Shown piece after piece: positions 9,320 to 18,387 of a stretch of 34,904 nucleotides of DNA (the first letter of the stretch is position 1; each line of letters begins with the position of its first letter). This DNA comes from Nitrospirota bacterium. GTDB taxonomy: Bacteria; Patescibacteriota; Gracilibacteria; UBA1369; LOWO2-01-FULL-3. A program made the position numbers and the translations under genes. The notes below the pieces were generated by a model. The model saw only the letters and a program-made list of their open reading frames with translations. It was not told where the DNA came from and searched no databases. The DNA is taken from contig JAUVQE010000003.1 in assembly GCA_030598325.1 (NCBI GenBank), positions 1 through 34,904 on the forward strand, in the 5' to 3' direction.

Positions 9320-9760
9320 ATGAGAAACAAAAGAGGTTTCACCCTCGTGGAAGTCTTATTGGTAATTGTGATTATCGCGATTCTTGCAGCAATCGTTATA
9401 GTTGCTATTAATCCAGGAAGACAAATTTCACAAGCAAACAACACTCAACGAAGCAGTGATGTAAAAACTATTCTTGATGCAGTACACGAGTACGCAATCG
9501 ACAATAGAGGAGTATATCCTACCGGAATAACAGCGGTACCTACAGTTATAGGAGACGACGCGCTGGAAATTGACATTTGTTCTTTCCTTGTGCCGACGTA
9601 CATAGCTGCAATGCCTTATGATCCAAATGTCGATGGAGGCGCCTATACAGATTGTACAACGTATTATACCGGCTATACGATATCGCAGGACGCTACCATC
9701 CGTGTCACAGTTGCCGCGCCATCAGCAGAATTAGAGGAAACAATTAGTGTAACGAGATAA
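9320..9760 (+). CDS. Type IV major pilin / pseudopilin
   Basis: MRNKRG/FTLVEVLLVIVIIAILAAIVIVAINPGRQ canonical class III signal and pilin helix. Confidence 0.88.
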   Translation: MRNKRGFTLVEVLLVIVIIAILAAIVIVAINPGRQISQANNTQRSSDVKTILDAVHEYAIDNRGVYPTGITAVPTVIGDDALEIDICSFLVPTYIAAMPYDPNVDGGAYTDCTTYYTGYTISQDATIRVTVAAPSAELEETISVTR

Positions 9761-9777
9761 AAGATTATCCAAACTTA

Positions 9778-9812
9778 AGAGTCTCTTCATTAGAAGAGGC
9801 TCTTTTTATTTA
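9778..9812 (+). terminator. Intrinsic terminator of the pilus operon
   Basis: AGAGTCTCTTC-ATTA-GAAGAGGCTCT (11-bp stem with one G-U) followed by TTTTATTT. Confidence 0.85.
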
Positions 9813-9844
9813 TACAGCTCGCATTGTAGCTAAAATCAAATTCC

Positions 9845-11068
9845 CTACAAATTCAAAAGATACGCCGCAGCCTCCTCTTTCTGGGAATCATATTCATTCT
9901 CAATATCCTCATCGGTAATCTCTACGATAATATCGGGGATCAAGCCGACATCATCAATATTTCTCCCATCCGGTGTGAACCACTTTGCAATAGTCATTCT
10001 AATACTTGAGCCGTCGGGAAAACTATCAACCTCCTGAACAGTACCTTTCCCAAAACTTTGAGTTCCCATAACAACACCTCTTTCGTGATCCTGAATAGCG
10101 CCCGCGACAATCTCGGAAGCGGAAGCACTACCCGCATTAATCAAAACAACCAAAGGTACATTTAAAATTTTCGGATTACCATCTGTAAACATTGTGTTAT
10201 CCTCTTCCCCCCGCTGTTTCACAACAACAGCTTCAGTATCAGCCGGCAGTAAATATGACAAAAGCTCAATCGCAATATCGAGATATCCGCCACCATTAAA
10301 TCTCAAATCCACAATAAGACCATCGGGCTCGTCCAGGATCATCTCACTCACAGCCTTTCCGAAATTTTCATTAGTTTTGTCATTAAACTGATTAACACTC
10401 AAATATACAATATTTCCATCCAATTTCTCCACAGTAACACTCTCTATATCGATAGTATCTCTCACAATAGAAACATCAAAAGGATCTTTCAAATTTTCAC
10501 GAAGAATAGTCAAAATGACAGTAGTACCTTTTTCTCCACGAATACTCATAATCGCGTCAAAAAGAGTCATTTCACTCGCCAACTCTCCTTCAATCATAAA
10601 AATAATATCACCGGGAAGCAGACCGGCTCTCTCGGCGGGACTATCACGCAAAGGCGAAACAACCACCAAACTATATCCCTCAACCGTCAACTCCGCGCCA
10701 ATTCCCTCAAGTGTTCCCTCAAGACTGGTATTAAAATTCTCACTTTCCTCAGGAGTCATAAAAACCGTATAAGGATCTTCAAGTGAATTTACAAGCCCTT
10801 TTATGGAGCCATAAAGCATATTCTGCTCATCCAACGCCGCTTCATCAACATAATAATTATCCAATTGGTCCAAAACAGTCCAATAAAGTTCAAGGTCAAT
10901 ATCAATATCACTGCTCGAAACATCATTTTCAATATTTCTATCCCGCTCGATATCGACGGAAGCTCCACCCAAAAACCCCTGACTCACAGCCTGCCATCCC
11001 AACACAAAACTAATTGCCGCGACCAAAAAATAAATGAAAAAATAATGTGGACGTCGTTTTTGATACAT
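9845..11068 (-). CDS. ctpA: S41 family C-terminal processing peptidase
   Basis: N-terminal TM, PDZ (GIGAELTVEGYSLVVVSPLRDSPAERAGLLPGDII), catalytic region NAGSASASEIVAGAIQDHERGVVMGTQSFGKGTVQ. Confidence 0.93.
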   Translation of the reverse strand: MYQKRRPHYFFIYFLVAAISFVLGWQAVSQGFLGGASVDIERDRNIENDVSSSDIDIDLELYWTVLDQLDNYYVDEAALDEQNMLYGSIKGLVNSLEDPYTVFMTPEESENFNTSLEGTLEGIGAELTVEGYSLVVVSPLRDSPAERAGLLPGDIIFMIEGELASEMTLFDAIMSIRGEKGTTVILTILRENLKDPFDVSIVRDTIDIESVTVEKLDGNIVYLSVNQFNDKTNENFGKAVSEMILDEPDGLIVDLRFNGGGYLDIAIELLSYLLPADTEAVVVKQRGEEDNTMFTDGNPKILNVPLVVLINAGSASASEIVAGAIQDHERGVVMGTQSFGKGTVQEVDSFPDGSSIRMTIAKWFTPDGRNIDDVGLIPDIIVEITDEDIENEYDSQKEEAAAYLLNL

Positions 11069-11074
11069 AAAATT

Positions 11075-11869
11075 TTAAGTAAATTTAATAATTTGTTTAA
11101 TATCTAATGCTTTTTTTGTTTTCTCGTCAATCTCAATAAGAACCGAGCCAAAAACCATTTTCCCTTCGGTCTCGGGTTCATGTTTCGCCGGCATTTGAGT
11201 TAAAAATTTATTGATAATAAGATCCTTTTTTACTCCAATTGAGGAATCATAAGCGCCAACCATTCCGGCATCGGAAATATATGCCGTGCCATTCACAAAA
11301 ATATGAGCATCGGCGGTCGCGACATGTGTGTGGGTGCCGACAACATCGGAAACTTTACCGTCCAGATAAAGGCCAAAAGTGTATTTCTCACTGGTGGCCT
11401 CGGCATGAAAATCCACAATAATTCCGGCAAGATTTTCGTGCGCGGTTTCCTGCAAAATTCTATCTATAACCTTAAAAGGGCTATCCACATGAGGTCTCAT
11501 AAAAACCTGCCCCTGAATATTCACAACAAGAAGCCGATTCATCATTCCGTCTTCAATAATTTCATAACCCCGTCCGGGAGTGTTGGGCGAAGGGTAATTA
11601 GCGGGACGAAGCACAGGAAATTTAGGATCATTCAACTTAAGAACGCCGGACTTATTTCCCCAGACATGATGACCGGAAGTAAAAAAATCGACCCCGGCCT
11701 TCTGCATTTCTTCAATATGTTCCGGAGTAAAACCATTACCGTGACTCAAGTTTTCAGCGTTAGCGATCACAAGATCAGGAGAATATTCTTCCTTCACATC
11801 GGGTAAAATTTTCTTCACAGCTTCCCTTCCCCCTCTTCCAGCAATATCCCCAATAAACAAAATTTTCAT
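11075..11869 (-). CDS. YmdB/TIGR00282-type metallophosphoesterase
   Basis: MKILFIGDIAGRGGREAV...NAENLSHGNGF...TSGHHVWGN...DFHAEATSEK...GTHTHVATAD. Confidence 0.9.
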   Translation of the reverse strand: MKILFIGDIAGRGGREAVKKILPDVKEEYSPDLVIANAENLSHGNGFTPEHIEEMQKAGVDFFTSGHHVWGNKSGVLKLNDPKFPVLRPANYPSPNTPGRGYEIIEDGMMNRLLVVNIQGQVFMRPHVDSPFKVIDRILQETAHENLAGIIVDFHAEATSEKYTFGLYLDGKVSDVVGTHTHVATADAHIFVNGTAYISDAGMVGAYDSSIGVKKDLIINKFLTQMPAKHEPETEGKMVFGSVLIEIDEKTKKALDIKQIIKFT

Positions 11870-11873
11870 GCTT

Positions 11874-14060
11874 TTATTTTATTACTTTTAACGGAGCAAT
11901 ACTAAGCGCTAATTTTTTTACTCCGACCTTCGGATCTTCAAACGCGACAGTCGCTACACCCCCCACAACGCTAACCACAATACCATTTCCAAACACATTA
12001 TGCGAAACTTTGTCACCCGAAGAAATCTCAATATCAAGCCCTTTATCAAGCTCAACAGGAATAGGCCGATTATCAATATCCGACACCGAAATATGCTGTC
12101 TGGCACTATGCCCGCCAAAATTAGCCTCAATAAATTGCTCATCAATATCAGCTAAAAACTGAGAAGGCGCATTAGCTCGCGACTCTCCATAAAGCATCCT
12201 GCTCCGGGCATGAATCAGATATAGCTTTTCCATGGCCCTTGTCATAGCGACATACATCAGCCTGCGTTCCTCCGCCAATTCACCCGGATCCATCAAGCTT
12301 CTGTTGTGCGGGAAAATTCCCTCTTCCAGGCCGGCAATAAACACATAAGGAAATTCAAGTCCCTTAGCCGAATGAACAGTCATCAAAGTAACCGCGTTGT
12401 CCTCATCGTCCAGGCTGTCGAGATCCGAAATCAGACTGACCTCCTCAAGAAAAATATTCAGACTAACTCCGCTCTCAAGGTCATTATATTTGTGGGCAAC
12501 CGAAATAAGCTCATTAATATTTTCAATTCTCGCCTCACCTTCGACACTCCCATCGTTAATCATTTTCTTGTAACCGGTTTCATCCAAAACAAACTTTATC
12601 ATCCCGCTCGCCGGCGTTTCTTTGTTTTTCTCCTGCAAATTTTTAATCAGTTTGACGAAATCTTCCAGAACTTTGGCTTTACTCTCCGGAATTTCTTCAA
12701 TCTCGTTAGCGAGCAACATGGCGTCAAAAAAAGATAAATTATGTTTGATCGCAAATTCGCGAACGGTATCGAGGGTTTTTGCCCCAAGTTTGCGGGTTGG
12801 GGTGTTTATAATCCGGAAAAGGCTCACGGAATCATTTGGATTTTGAATAACTCGCAGGTACGCGAGAAGATCTTTAATTTCTTTTCTGGAATAAAACTTG
12901 ATTCCACCGACGATTTTGTAAGGAATGCCGTGCCTCATAAAAACTTCCTCGAAAATACGGGACTGGGCGTTTGTGCGGTAAAGCACAACAAAATCTTTAT
13001 AAGCCGGAAATTCGCTTCCAATAAGTATATTCTCGATTTCACAAGCAACCATTTGTCCTTCATGCCTCTCGTTGTCCGTAAGCCAACGACGAACTTTGTC
13101 ACCGCCCTCCCGCTCGGTCCAAAGAACTTTTTCCTTCCTATGCGCGTTTTTCTTTATGACGCAATTCGCGGAATCCAGAATAATTTGAGTAGATCTGTAA
13201 TTTTGTTCCAGCATTACGACTTTCGTTTCCGGATAATCTTTCTCAAAATCGAGAATATTTCGAATAGTCGCGCCCCGCCAACTGTAAATACTCTGATCCA
13301 CATCCCCAATCACACAAATATTTTGATATTTTTCCGCCAAAAGCTTGATAAGCACATATTGCGCCTTATTCGTATCCTGATACTCATCCACGGAAATAAA
13401 TTTAAATTTTTCCTGATATTCATCAAGGATATCGGGAAATTTTTGGAATAATTCCACGGTTTTCATAATAATATCATCAAAATCCAACGCACTACTTCGT
13501 ATCAAAGCCTTTTGGTATAGAGGATAAATTTCCGCGACCTTTTCTGAAAAATAATCATTTGCGTAGCTTCGGAATTCATCGGAACCGATCAGTTGATTCT
13601 TAGCATTCGAAATATGGGCAAGCACCGCCTTCGGATTTACCCGTTTTACATCCAGATTCATATCTTCCATGACTCTTTTTATCAAAATTTGCTGATCAGC
13701 CATGTCGTAAATACCAAAAGAATTTTCATAATCCAAAAGATGAATATGTTTTCGGAGAATTCTTACGCAGATTGCATGAAAAGTTCCGACACTCGGAATA
13801 GAGCCACCATAATTATTATTAAGATCAATAGAAAGCAGTTTCGCGATCCGATTTTTCATCTCATTCGCAGCCTTGTTTGTAAAAGTAACCGCCAGAATAT
13901 TCCAGGGGCTTACTCCCTTTTCCTCAATCAACCAGGCGATTCTATGGGTAAGAGCTCTTGTTTTTCCACTCCCGGCCCCCGCAACAACAAGCAAAGGTCC
14001 GGTAAAATGAGTTACCGCCTTAATCTGTTTATCATTCAAGTTTTCTAAAATTTTGCTCAT
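11874..14060 (-). CDS. pcrA: UvrD/PcrA superfamily 1 DNA helicase
   Basis: LNDKQIKAVTHFTGPLLVVAGAGSGKTRALTHRI; VDEYQDTN; LEQNYRST; VTLMTVHSAKGLEFPYVFI; EERRLMYVAMTRA. Confidence 0.96.
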   Translation of the reverse strand: MSKILENLNDKQIKAVTHFTGPLLVVAGAGSGKTRALTHRIAWLIEEKGVSPWNILAVTFTNKAANEMKNRIAKLLSIDLNNNYGGSIPSVGTFHAICVRILRKHIHLLDYENSFGIYDMADQQILIKRVMEDMNLDVKRVNPKAVLAHISNAKNQLIGSDEFRSYANDYFSEKVAEIYPLYQKALIRSSALDFDDIIMKTVELFQKFPDILDEYQEKFKFISVDEYQDTNKAQYVLIKLLAEKYQNICVIGDVDQSIYSWRGATIRNILDFEKDYPETKVVMLEQNYRSTQIILDSANCVIKKNAHRKEKVLWTEREGGDKVRRWLTDNERHEGQMVACEIENILIGSEFPAYKDFVVLYRTNAQSRIFEEVFMRHGIPYKIVGGIKFYSRKEIKDLLAYLRVIQNPNDSVSLFRIINTPTRKLGAKTLDTVREFAIKHNLSFFDAMLLANEIEEIPESKAKVLEDFVKLIKNLQEKNKETPASGMIKFVLDETGYKKMINDGSVEGEARIENINELISVAHKYNDLESGVSLNIFLEEVSLISDLDSLDDEDNAVTLMTVHSAKGLEFPYVFIAGLEEGIFPHNRSLMDPGELAEERRLMYVAMTRAMEKLYLIHARSRMLYGESRANAPSQFLADIDEQFIEANFGGHSARQHISVSDIDNRPIPVELDKGLDIEISSGDKVSHNVFGNGIVVSVVGGVATVAFEDPKVGVKKLALSIAPLKVIK

Positions 14061-14112
14061 GTGAAATTTATTTGGAGCACTATTATATAGAAAAAAAATA
14101 TAATAACAAACA

Positions 14113-14141
14113 TTGACCTTTTACTTTAATTCTGCTTAAAT
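14113..14141 (+). promoter_or_regulatory. Candidate promoter for the zinc-ribbon/structured RNA locus
   Basis: TTGACC (14113-14118) - 17 nt - TTAAAT (14136-14141). Confidence 0.45.
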
Positions 14142-14164
14142 TCTCCCTCGTATGCTCATTTACA

Positions 14165-14618
14165 AATAGAAATTTAAAGTTGGGGAAGCAAAACAAAGAA
14201 GGGACCACGAATGGAAACGCAAACGGAAACACGACCGCAAACGCAAACGGAAGTCAGCTTTTGTAACAATTGCGATGACCACAGTAAAATGGGACATCAT
14301 TTCTGCCCCGACTGCGGAAGGAGGACAAACGGAGACAGCAGGGACACAACAACATACTGCCTGAGATGTGTAGGAAAGCTCAAGGCAGTACTGTCTGAAC
14401 GTGTCCTGCAAAAAGAATGTTATTGTCCCAACTGCAGGACAATGACAGACACATTGTTCGAGCCCACCAAGATGCTCGGCTTCTAACAACTTTCCGGCTC
14501 CCCCAAAGCCCTACCCTACGTCAGCTACTAAAATTATTATCAGGATATTCTAAAAATATACTTGAAATATCAGCTGGCGTGGGGAAAAACTAAACTTTCT
14601 CAACTTTAGATTTCTATT
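14165..14618 (+). repeat. Imperfect inverted repeat arms (14165-14188 / 14595-14618) enclosing a small ORF
   Basis: AATAGAAATTTAAAGTTGGGGAAG pairs with CTTTCTCAACTTTAGATTTCTATT over 24 contiguous positions; the 3 non-Watson-Crick positions are all G-U on the + strand. Confidence 0.75.
14211..14486 (+). CDS. Small double zinc-ribbon protein, function unknown
   Basis: Four CxxC motifs: FCNNC, FCPDC, YCLRC, YCPNC; AGAAGGG upstream of the ATG. Confidence 0.65.
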   Translation: METQTETRPQTQTEVSFCNNCDDHSKMGHHFCPDCGRRTNGDSRDTTTYCLRCVGKLKAVLSERVLQKECYCPNCRTMTDTLFEPTKMLGF

Positions 14619-14619
14619 C

Positions 14620-15636
14620 CTAATACTGGACAACCACTTTGTCCCCGACCTCAGTAAAGCCAAATAGCCATACAGCATTATCATCCCCGATCCTGATACA
14701 GCCATGGCTTACAGGGATGCCTAAATGACTCACAGCCTCCGTCCAGAACCAACCACCATCATTTCCCAGGCTGGGGAGGGCGTGCATCCCGTACCCGCCG
14801 GCTCTAAACATCTGAAAATAAGGCATTATATAGTGTGGAGATTTCGAACCAACGCGAAGTTCCTGCTTCAAACTGATATAGGTCGTTCCAACAGGAGTAG
14901 GAGTAGCCGAAGCACCCGTACTTACCCGAAATTCTCTTATTACGTCCTCACCCAGTTTTACATACATCATCTGTTCGGAAAGATCGACTAAAACAGACCT
15001 TTCCCCATCCAGATTCATATCCATCACGGAACCACTGTCAAAAGCATAAGACAATCTTTTTCTCAAATTCTCAGAACTTTCATCAACATCTCCAACCATA
15101 ATTTCAAAGGAAAACTGCGCGTCATCAATCCACTGAATGCCACTAAGAATAGGAGTAAAATACTCTTTTATTACATCAGGCTCATCCGGAGCTTCCGACC
15201 AAAAAGTAAAAGAAGCAATTTGTCCCGGATCAATTCTCAGCTGATCCATGCCAATTCTGTTCGAGTCTTCCCAGTTTGTTTCCTCGACACCTAAAAGTTC
15301 GGGTGAATAAAAAATACTGTCCCGATCTCGTTCCTTATCGGTTCCCAAATGCATTTCCGGCCCCAGACACTCACTTTCAGCGGAAAACCAGGGCATATTA
15401 CCGGTATTTTTAATAAAAACCTTAACCCGGAAAATTTCTCCCGGTTCAATTTTAAGTTTTCTTCTGACAGCCACAACTTCAGCATCATAAGATTCACCTT
15501 CTTCGGGAAAATTAAACCCGCACACCTCTCTCTCGCCGCTTTCCATATCATCCGCAAAAGCAACAGAACAGCTGATCACGCTAGCGAAAATGACCAAAAC
15601 AATCGGAAATAATCTGAATAATCTACTGAAACGCAT
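14620..15636 (-). CDS. L,D-transpeptidase (YkuD) with N-terminal NBR1-type Ig-like domain
   Basis: Signal peptide; VKVFIKNTGNMPWFS...IDPGQIASFTFWSEAP (NBR1-Ig-like); catalytic YGMHALPS...HLGIPVSHGCIRIGDDNAVWLF. Confidence 0.88.
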   Translation of the reverse strand: MRFSRLFRLFPIVLVIFASVISCSVAFADDMESGEREVCGFNFPEEGESYDAEVVAVRRKLKIEPGEIFRVKVFIKNTGNMPWFSAESECLGPEMHLGTDKERDRDSIFYSPELLGVEETNWEDSNRIGMDQLRIDPGQIASFTFWSEAPDEPDVIKEYFTPILSGIQWIDDAQFSFEIMVGDVDESSENLRKRLSYAFDSGSVMDMNLDGERSVLVDLSEQMMYVKLGEDVIREFRVSTGASATPTPVGTTYISLKQELRVGSKSPHYIMPYFQMFRAGGYGMHALPSLGNDGGWFWTEAVSHLGIPVSHGCIRIGDDNAVWLFGFTEVGDKVVVQY

Positions 15637-15671
15637 AATTTTTATTTTTATTTTTATCCAATTCTCATATG

Positions 15672-15700
15672 ATTATACCACAAAAAGACAGTAAATTCAA
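15672..15700 (-). promoter_or_regulatory. Promoter of the L,D-transpeptidase gene
   Basis: Minus strand TTGAAT - 17 nt - TATAAT with extended -10 TGG. Confidence 0.6.
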
Positions 15701-15716
15701 GCACGGAAGACCACTA

Positions 15717-16475
15717 TCAAAACCTTCCAAAATAGTTTACAACAAAACGCTTACTTCCAGGATTCATATATAAAGCAACGGTTTGATTGTTAGGCAGGGC
15801 AAGCCCAATTGTTCCTTCAACACTTTTTAAACTCAAACTATCCGGTTTATTTGGATTATCAAGAGTCACATCGGCAAATAATTTAACTTTTGGAGAAAGA
15901 AGCGCTAAAAACTTAATTCTTGCAGCCATTGCTGTTTTATCAGGAGTTTTTGCGAATTGTCCCAAAAATGCAATTCTCAAATTTCCTTTTTGAAGGGTAT
16001 AACCAAAATACATCTTTTTTTTCTCCTTTTGTTGATAACCCTCTAAGCCCAAAACAGCACCTAATACATTCGCTTCCAGCTTTAATTTATAAAGCTTGGC
16101 ACTCGTTTTTTGTGGCTCAAGCAACATTTCTTGCTGAAATTTTAATTTAAGTATTTTCCCAAGCTTCACTTTAAAAGCTCTTTTCAGCATAAAAGCGTAT
16201 TCCCCTCGCATCTCTAATTTGACTGCAACCGCAATTTTTAATCTCAATTTACGGGGAGTATGGCTTTTAGTAAGAGTATCAACTTCTTCATTATTCCCAC
16301 CAACTCTTCTCAATGCATTTTTTCGTCTGGTTGCATTATTATCTAACCTTTTCTCTCTCTCCTTTATTTGGAGATCATGCTGATCTTGCGATTCCAGCTT
16401 ATTAACAACAACAGCCACTTTTGGTTTACGCTTGGGTTTAACTTTGGGCTTATCTTTTCTTGCTTCTAGTCCCAT
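15717..16475 (-). CDS. Hypothetical, strongly basic, beta-strand-rich protein
   Basis: 252 aa, Lys/Arg-rich N-terminus (KPKVKPKRKPK), amphipathic strand-like segments; one base from the upstream ORF; no family recognised. Confidence 0.7.
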   Translation of the reverse strand: MGLEARKDKPKVKPKRKPKVAVVVNKLESQDQHDLQIKEREKRLDNNATRRKNALRRVGGNNEEVDTLTKSHTPRKLRLKIAVAVKLEMRGEYAFMLKRAFKVKLGKILKLKFQQEMLLEPQKTSAKLYKLKLEANVLGAVLGLEGYQQKEKKKMYFGYTLQKGNLRIAFLGQFAKTPDKTAMAARIKFLALLSPKVKLFADVTLDNPNKPDSLSLKSVEGTIGLALPNNQTVALYMNPGSKRFVVNYFGRF

Positions 16476-16476
16476 A

Positions 16477-16797
16477 TTATAAATCTTTTAATAATTGATC
16501 AGCTTTTTTAGAGTCTTCTTTTGCCCCCCTATTTTCAATTTTTCCGACAACTCTTCGATAATCCTTATCAATTTCTTCATTACTTTTATCAATATATTTA
16601 TCAAAAATACTTAAAGATACTTCATCGTCTTTTCTTAATTCCTCCCACTTTTCCTCTTCCCATTCAAGAACTTCAATTGCCTTATCGACTTCATCGTCAC
16701 TCAATCCGGCAACCTTATCGATACACAGTTTTTTCTCATTATCCTCAAGAGAATAAGAATCGTTAATTAATTCTTTTAATTTTTCCCGTTTATTCAT
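16477..16797 (-). CDS. Hypothetical small acidic helical protein
   Basis: 106 aa, EVLEWEEEKWEELRKDDE; tightly spaced between nrdR and the basic protein gene. Confidence 0.65.
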   Translation of the reverse strand: MNKREKLKELINDSYSLEDNEKKLCIDKVAGLSDDEVDKAIEVLEWEEEKWEELRKDDEVSLSIFDKYIDKSNEEIDKDYRRVVGKIENRGAKEDSKKADQLLKDL

Positions 16798-16799
16798 AG

Positions 16800-17252
16800 T
16801 TAACTTTTATTTGCCAACTTTTGTAATTCTTTCTTAAAGGTATCAATATCCCTGAATTGTCTGTAAACAGAAGCAAAACGAATATAAGCGACCTCATCCA
16901 GACTTTTCAAAGCTTCCATAATTCCTTCCCCGATAGCTTTACTTGGAACTTCTTTCCCCATTCCGGACCATTTTTCTTCCAACTCATTTATAAACTTTGT
17001 GACTTGTTCTTCCGTAACTTTTCGTTTTTCACAAGCTTTCCAGATACCTTTTTCAACCTTCTCACGATCATAACTTTCCCGGGCCCCGTCTTTTTTTACC
17101 ACTAAAAACTTTGTAATTTCGGGCCTCTCAAAAGTGGTAAACCTGTGCTTACAATCCTCACACTCACGACGTCTCCTCACAGCCTTGTGACTATCAGTTT
17201 CTCTGGAATCCAGCACACGAGTATCGTTCTTTTTACATTTAGGACAAATCAT
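16800..17252 (-). CDS. nrdR: Transcriptional repressor NrdR
   Basis: MICPKCKKNDTRVLDSRETDSHKAVRRRRECEDCKHRFTTFERPE plus ATP-cone. Confidence 0.97.
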   Translation of the reverse strand: MICPKCKKNDTRVLDSRETDSHKAVRRRRECEDCKHRFTTFERPEITKFLVVKKDGARESYDREKVEKGIWKACEKRKVTEEQVTKFINELEEKWSGMGKEVPSKAIGEGIMEALKSLDEVAYIRFASVYRQFRDIDTFKKELQKLANKS

Positions 17253-17264
17253 ATAAACAATTTA

Positions 17265-18380
17265 TCAAATCTTCTTGAATTCCGCCACCAAATATCCATC
17301 TGTCATTCCTGCGATATAATCCTTTACGGCCACAACAAAATCTTCATCGCCGACAATTCCGGGAAATTTAGAAGGATTTTTCATATAAAACTTAAATAAC
17401 TTTGAAATTTTCTGCTCCCCGGCCTTAACAAAATCATAAACCTTCGGATTCATATAAAAATTATCATACAAAAACTTGCGAAGAACGCCGGTCATCTTGT
17501 CCATTTCAGGGCTGAAATGAGCAAGAACGCCTTTATGTTGAACAACATCCTCAAGAGTTTTAATTTCAGAATTCTTAATGTTCGCCTCGGTCTGAGCGCA
17601 AAAATTTTCAATCATCAATGAAATTATCGTGCTGATTCCGCGGGAAACTTTTACCTCTTCGGATAAATCTTTGCCGTATCTTTTACCAACATCGCTCATC
17701 GCCATTTTCCAGATATCAAACTCAGCAAGCTTTTTAATATTAATCAGCCCGGACCGGAATCCGTCATCAATATCATGATTGGTATACGCAATTTCATCAG
17801 CAATATTAACAACCTGCGCCTCCAAATGCGCAGAAGTTTCAAATTTCTTTTCAGCCTGATCCCAGGAAGTCTGATGCTTAATGAGTCCGTCCAAAACTTC
17901 AAAACTCAAATTCAAACCGTCAAAATTGGGATAAGTCTTCTCCAAAACTTCAACAACCCTCCTGGATTGTTCGTTATGTTCAAAATGCATTCCATGTTCC
18001 TGCATAAGCTTATTAAGCATTTCCTCCCCGCCATGCCCAAACGGTGGATGCCCCAAATCATGCGCCAAAGCTATCGCCTCACACAAATCCTCGTTCAATC
18101 TTAGCCTGCGCGCAATATCACGGCTTATCTGGGCGACCTCAAGAGTGTGGGTTAGTCTGGTTCTGTAATGATCCCCGCTACCGGCGATAAAAACCTGAGT
18201 TTTTTCGTTCAGTCGGCGAAAGGCTTTGCTATGGATAATTCTGTCCTTATCTCTCTGAAAACACATACGTCCATCGTTAGCTTCCCTAGATTTTCGCCCA
18301 ATACTTTCCCCGCTTTTTATAGAATAAGGCGCGAGCCATTTTTTCTCTTTTTCCTCTAATTCTTCACGTGTTAGAGCCAT
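17265..18380 (-). CDS. dgt: dGTP triphosphohydrolase-like HD-domain protein
   Basis: SREANDGRMCFQRDKDRIIHSKAFRRLNEKTQVF; HD motif LTHTLEVAQISRDIAR...LAHDLGHPPFGHGGE. Confidence 0.95.
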   Translation of the reverse strand: MALTREELEEKEKKWLAPYSIKSGESIGRKSREANDGRMCFQRDKDRIIHSKAFRRLNEKTQVFIAGSGDHYRTRLTHTLEVAQISRDIARRLRLNEDLCEAIALAHDLGHPPFGHGGEEMLNKLMQEHGMHFEHNEQSRRVVEVLEKTYPNFDGLNLSFEVLDGLIKHQTSWDQAEKKFETSAHLEAQVVNIADEIAYTNHDIDDGFRSGLINIKKLAEFDIWKMAMSDVGKRYGKDLSEEVKVSRGISTIISLMIENFCAQTEANIKNSEIKTLEDVVQHKGVLAHFSPEMDKMTGVLRKFLYDNFYMNPKVYDFVKAGEQKISKLFKFYMKNPSKFPGIVGDEDFVVAVKDYIAGMTDGYLVAEFKKI

Positions 18381-18387
18381 AGGACAG

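Noticed and set aside
12741-13451. 236-aa + strand ORF antisense to pcrA/uvrD
   Set aside because: Lies entirely within a well-conserved helicase gene; translation has no domain-like motifs. Other long antisense ORFs (11303-11806, 12306-12737, 13593-14048, 22560-23018, 26455-26973, 32579-33025) were rejected for the same reason.
14160-14489. 109-aa minus-strand ORF antisense to the zinc-ribbon ORF
   Set aside because: Sequence is the shadow of the Cys-codon-rich + strand ORF; it lacks a sensible domain, and the + strand ORF has four CxxC motifs plus an upstream promoter.
14113-14618. Assignment of the structured locus to RNase P RNA or tmRNA
   Set aside because: GGAAAGC and TTCGA fragments are present, but not in the expected conserved cores or positions; no CCA-ending acceptor stem or P4 pairing was found.
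14165-14618. Insertion sequence or MITE with target-site duplication
   Set aside because: The flanks (CATTTACA / CCTAATAC) show no convincing direct repeat and no transposase is present. Kept as a structured RNA hypothesis, with the cassette reading as an alternative only.
15640-15657. Short TTTTTA repeat as a CRISPR or satellite array
   Set aside because: Only three 6-bp units; a simple sequence run in a leader. No spaced direct repeats of CRISPR type were seen anywhere.
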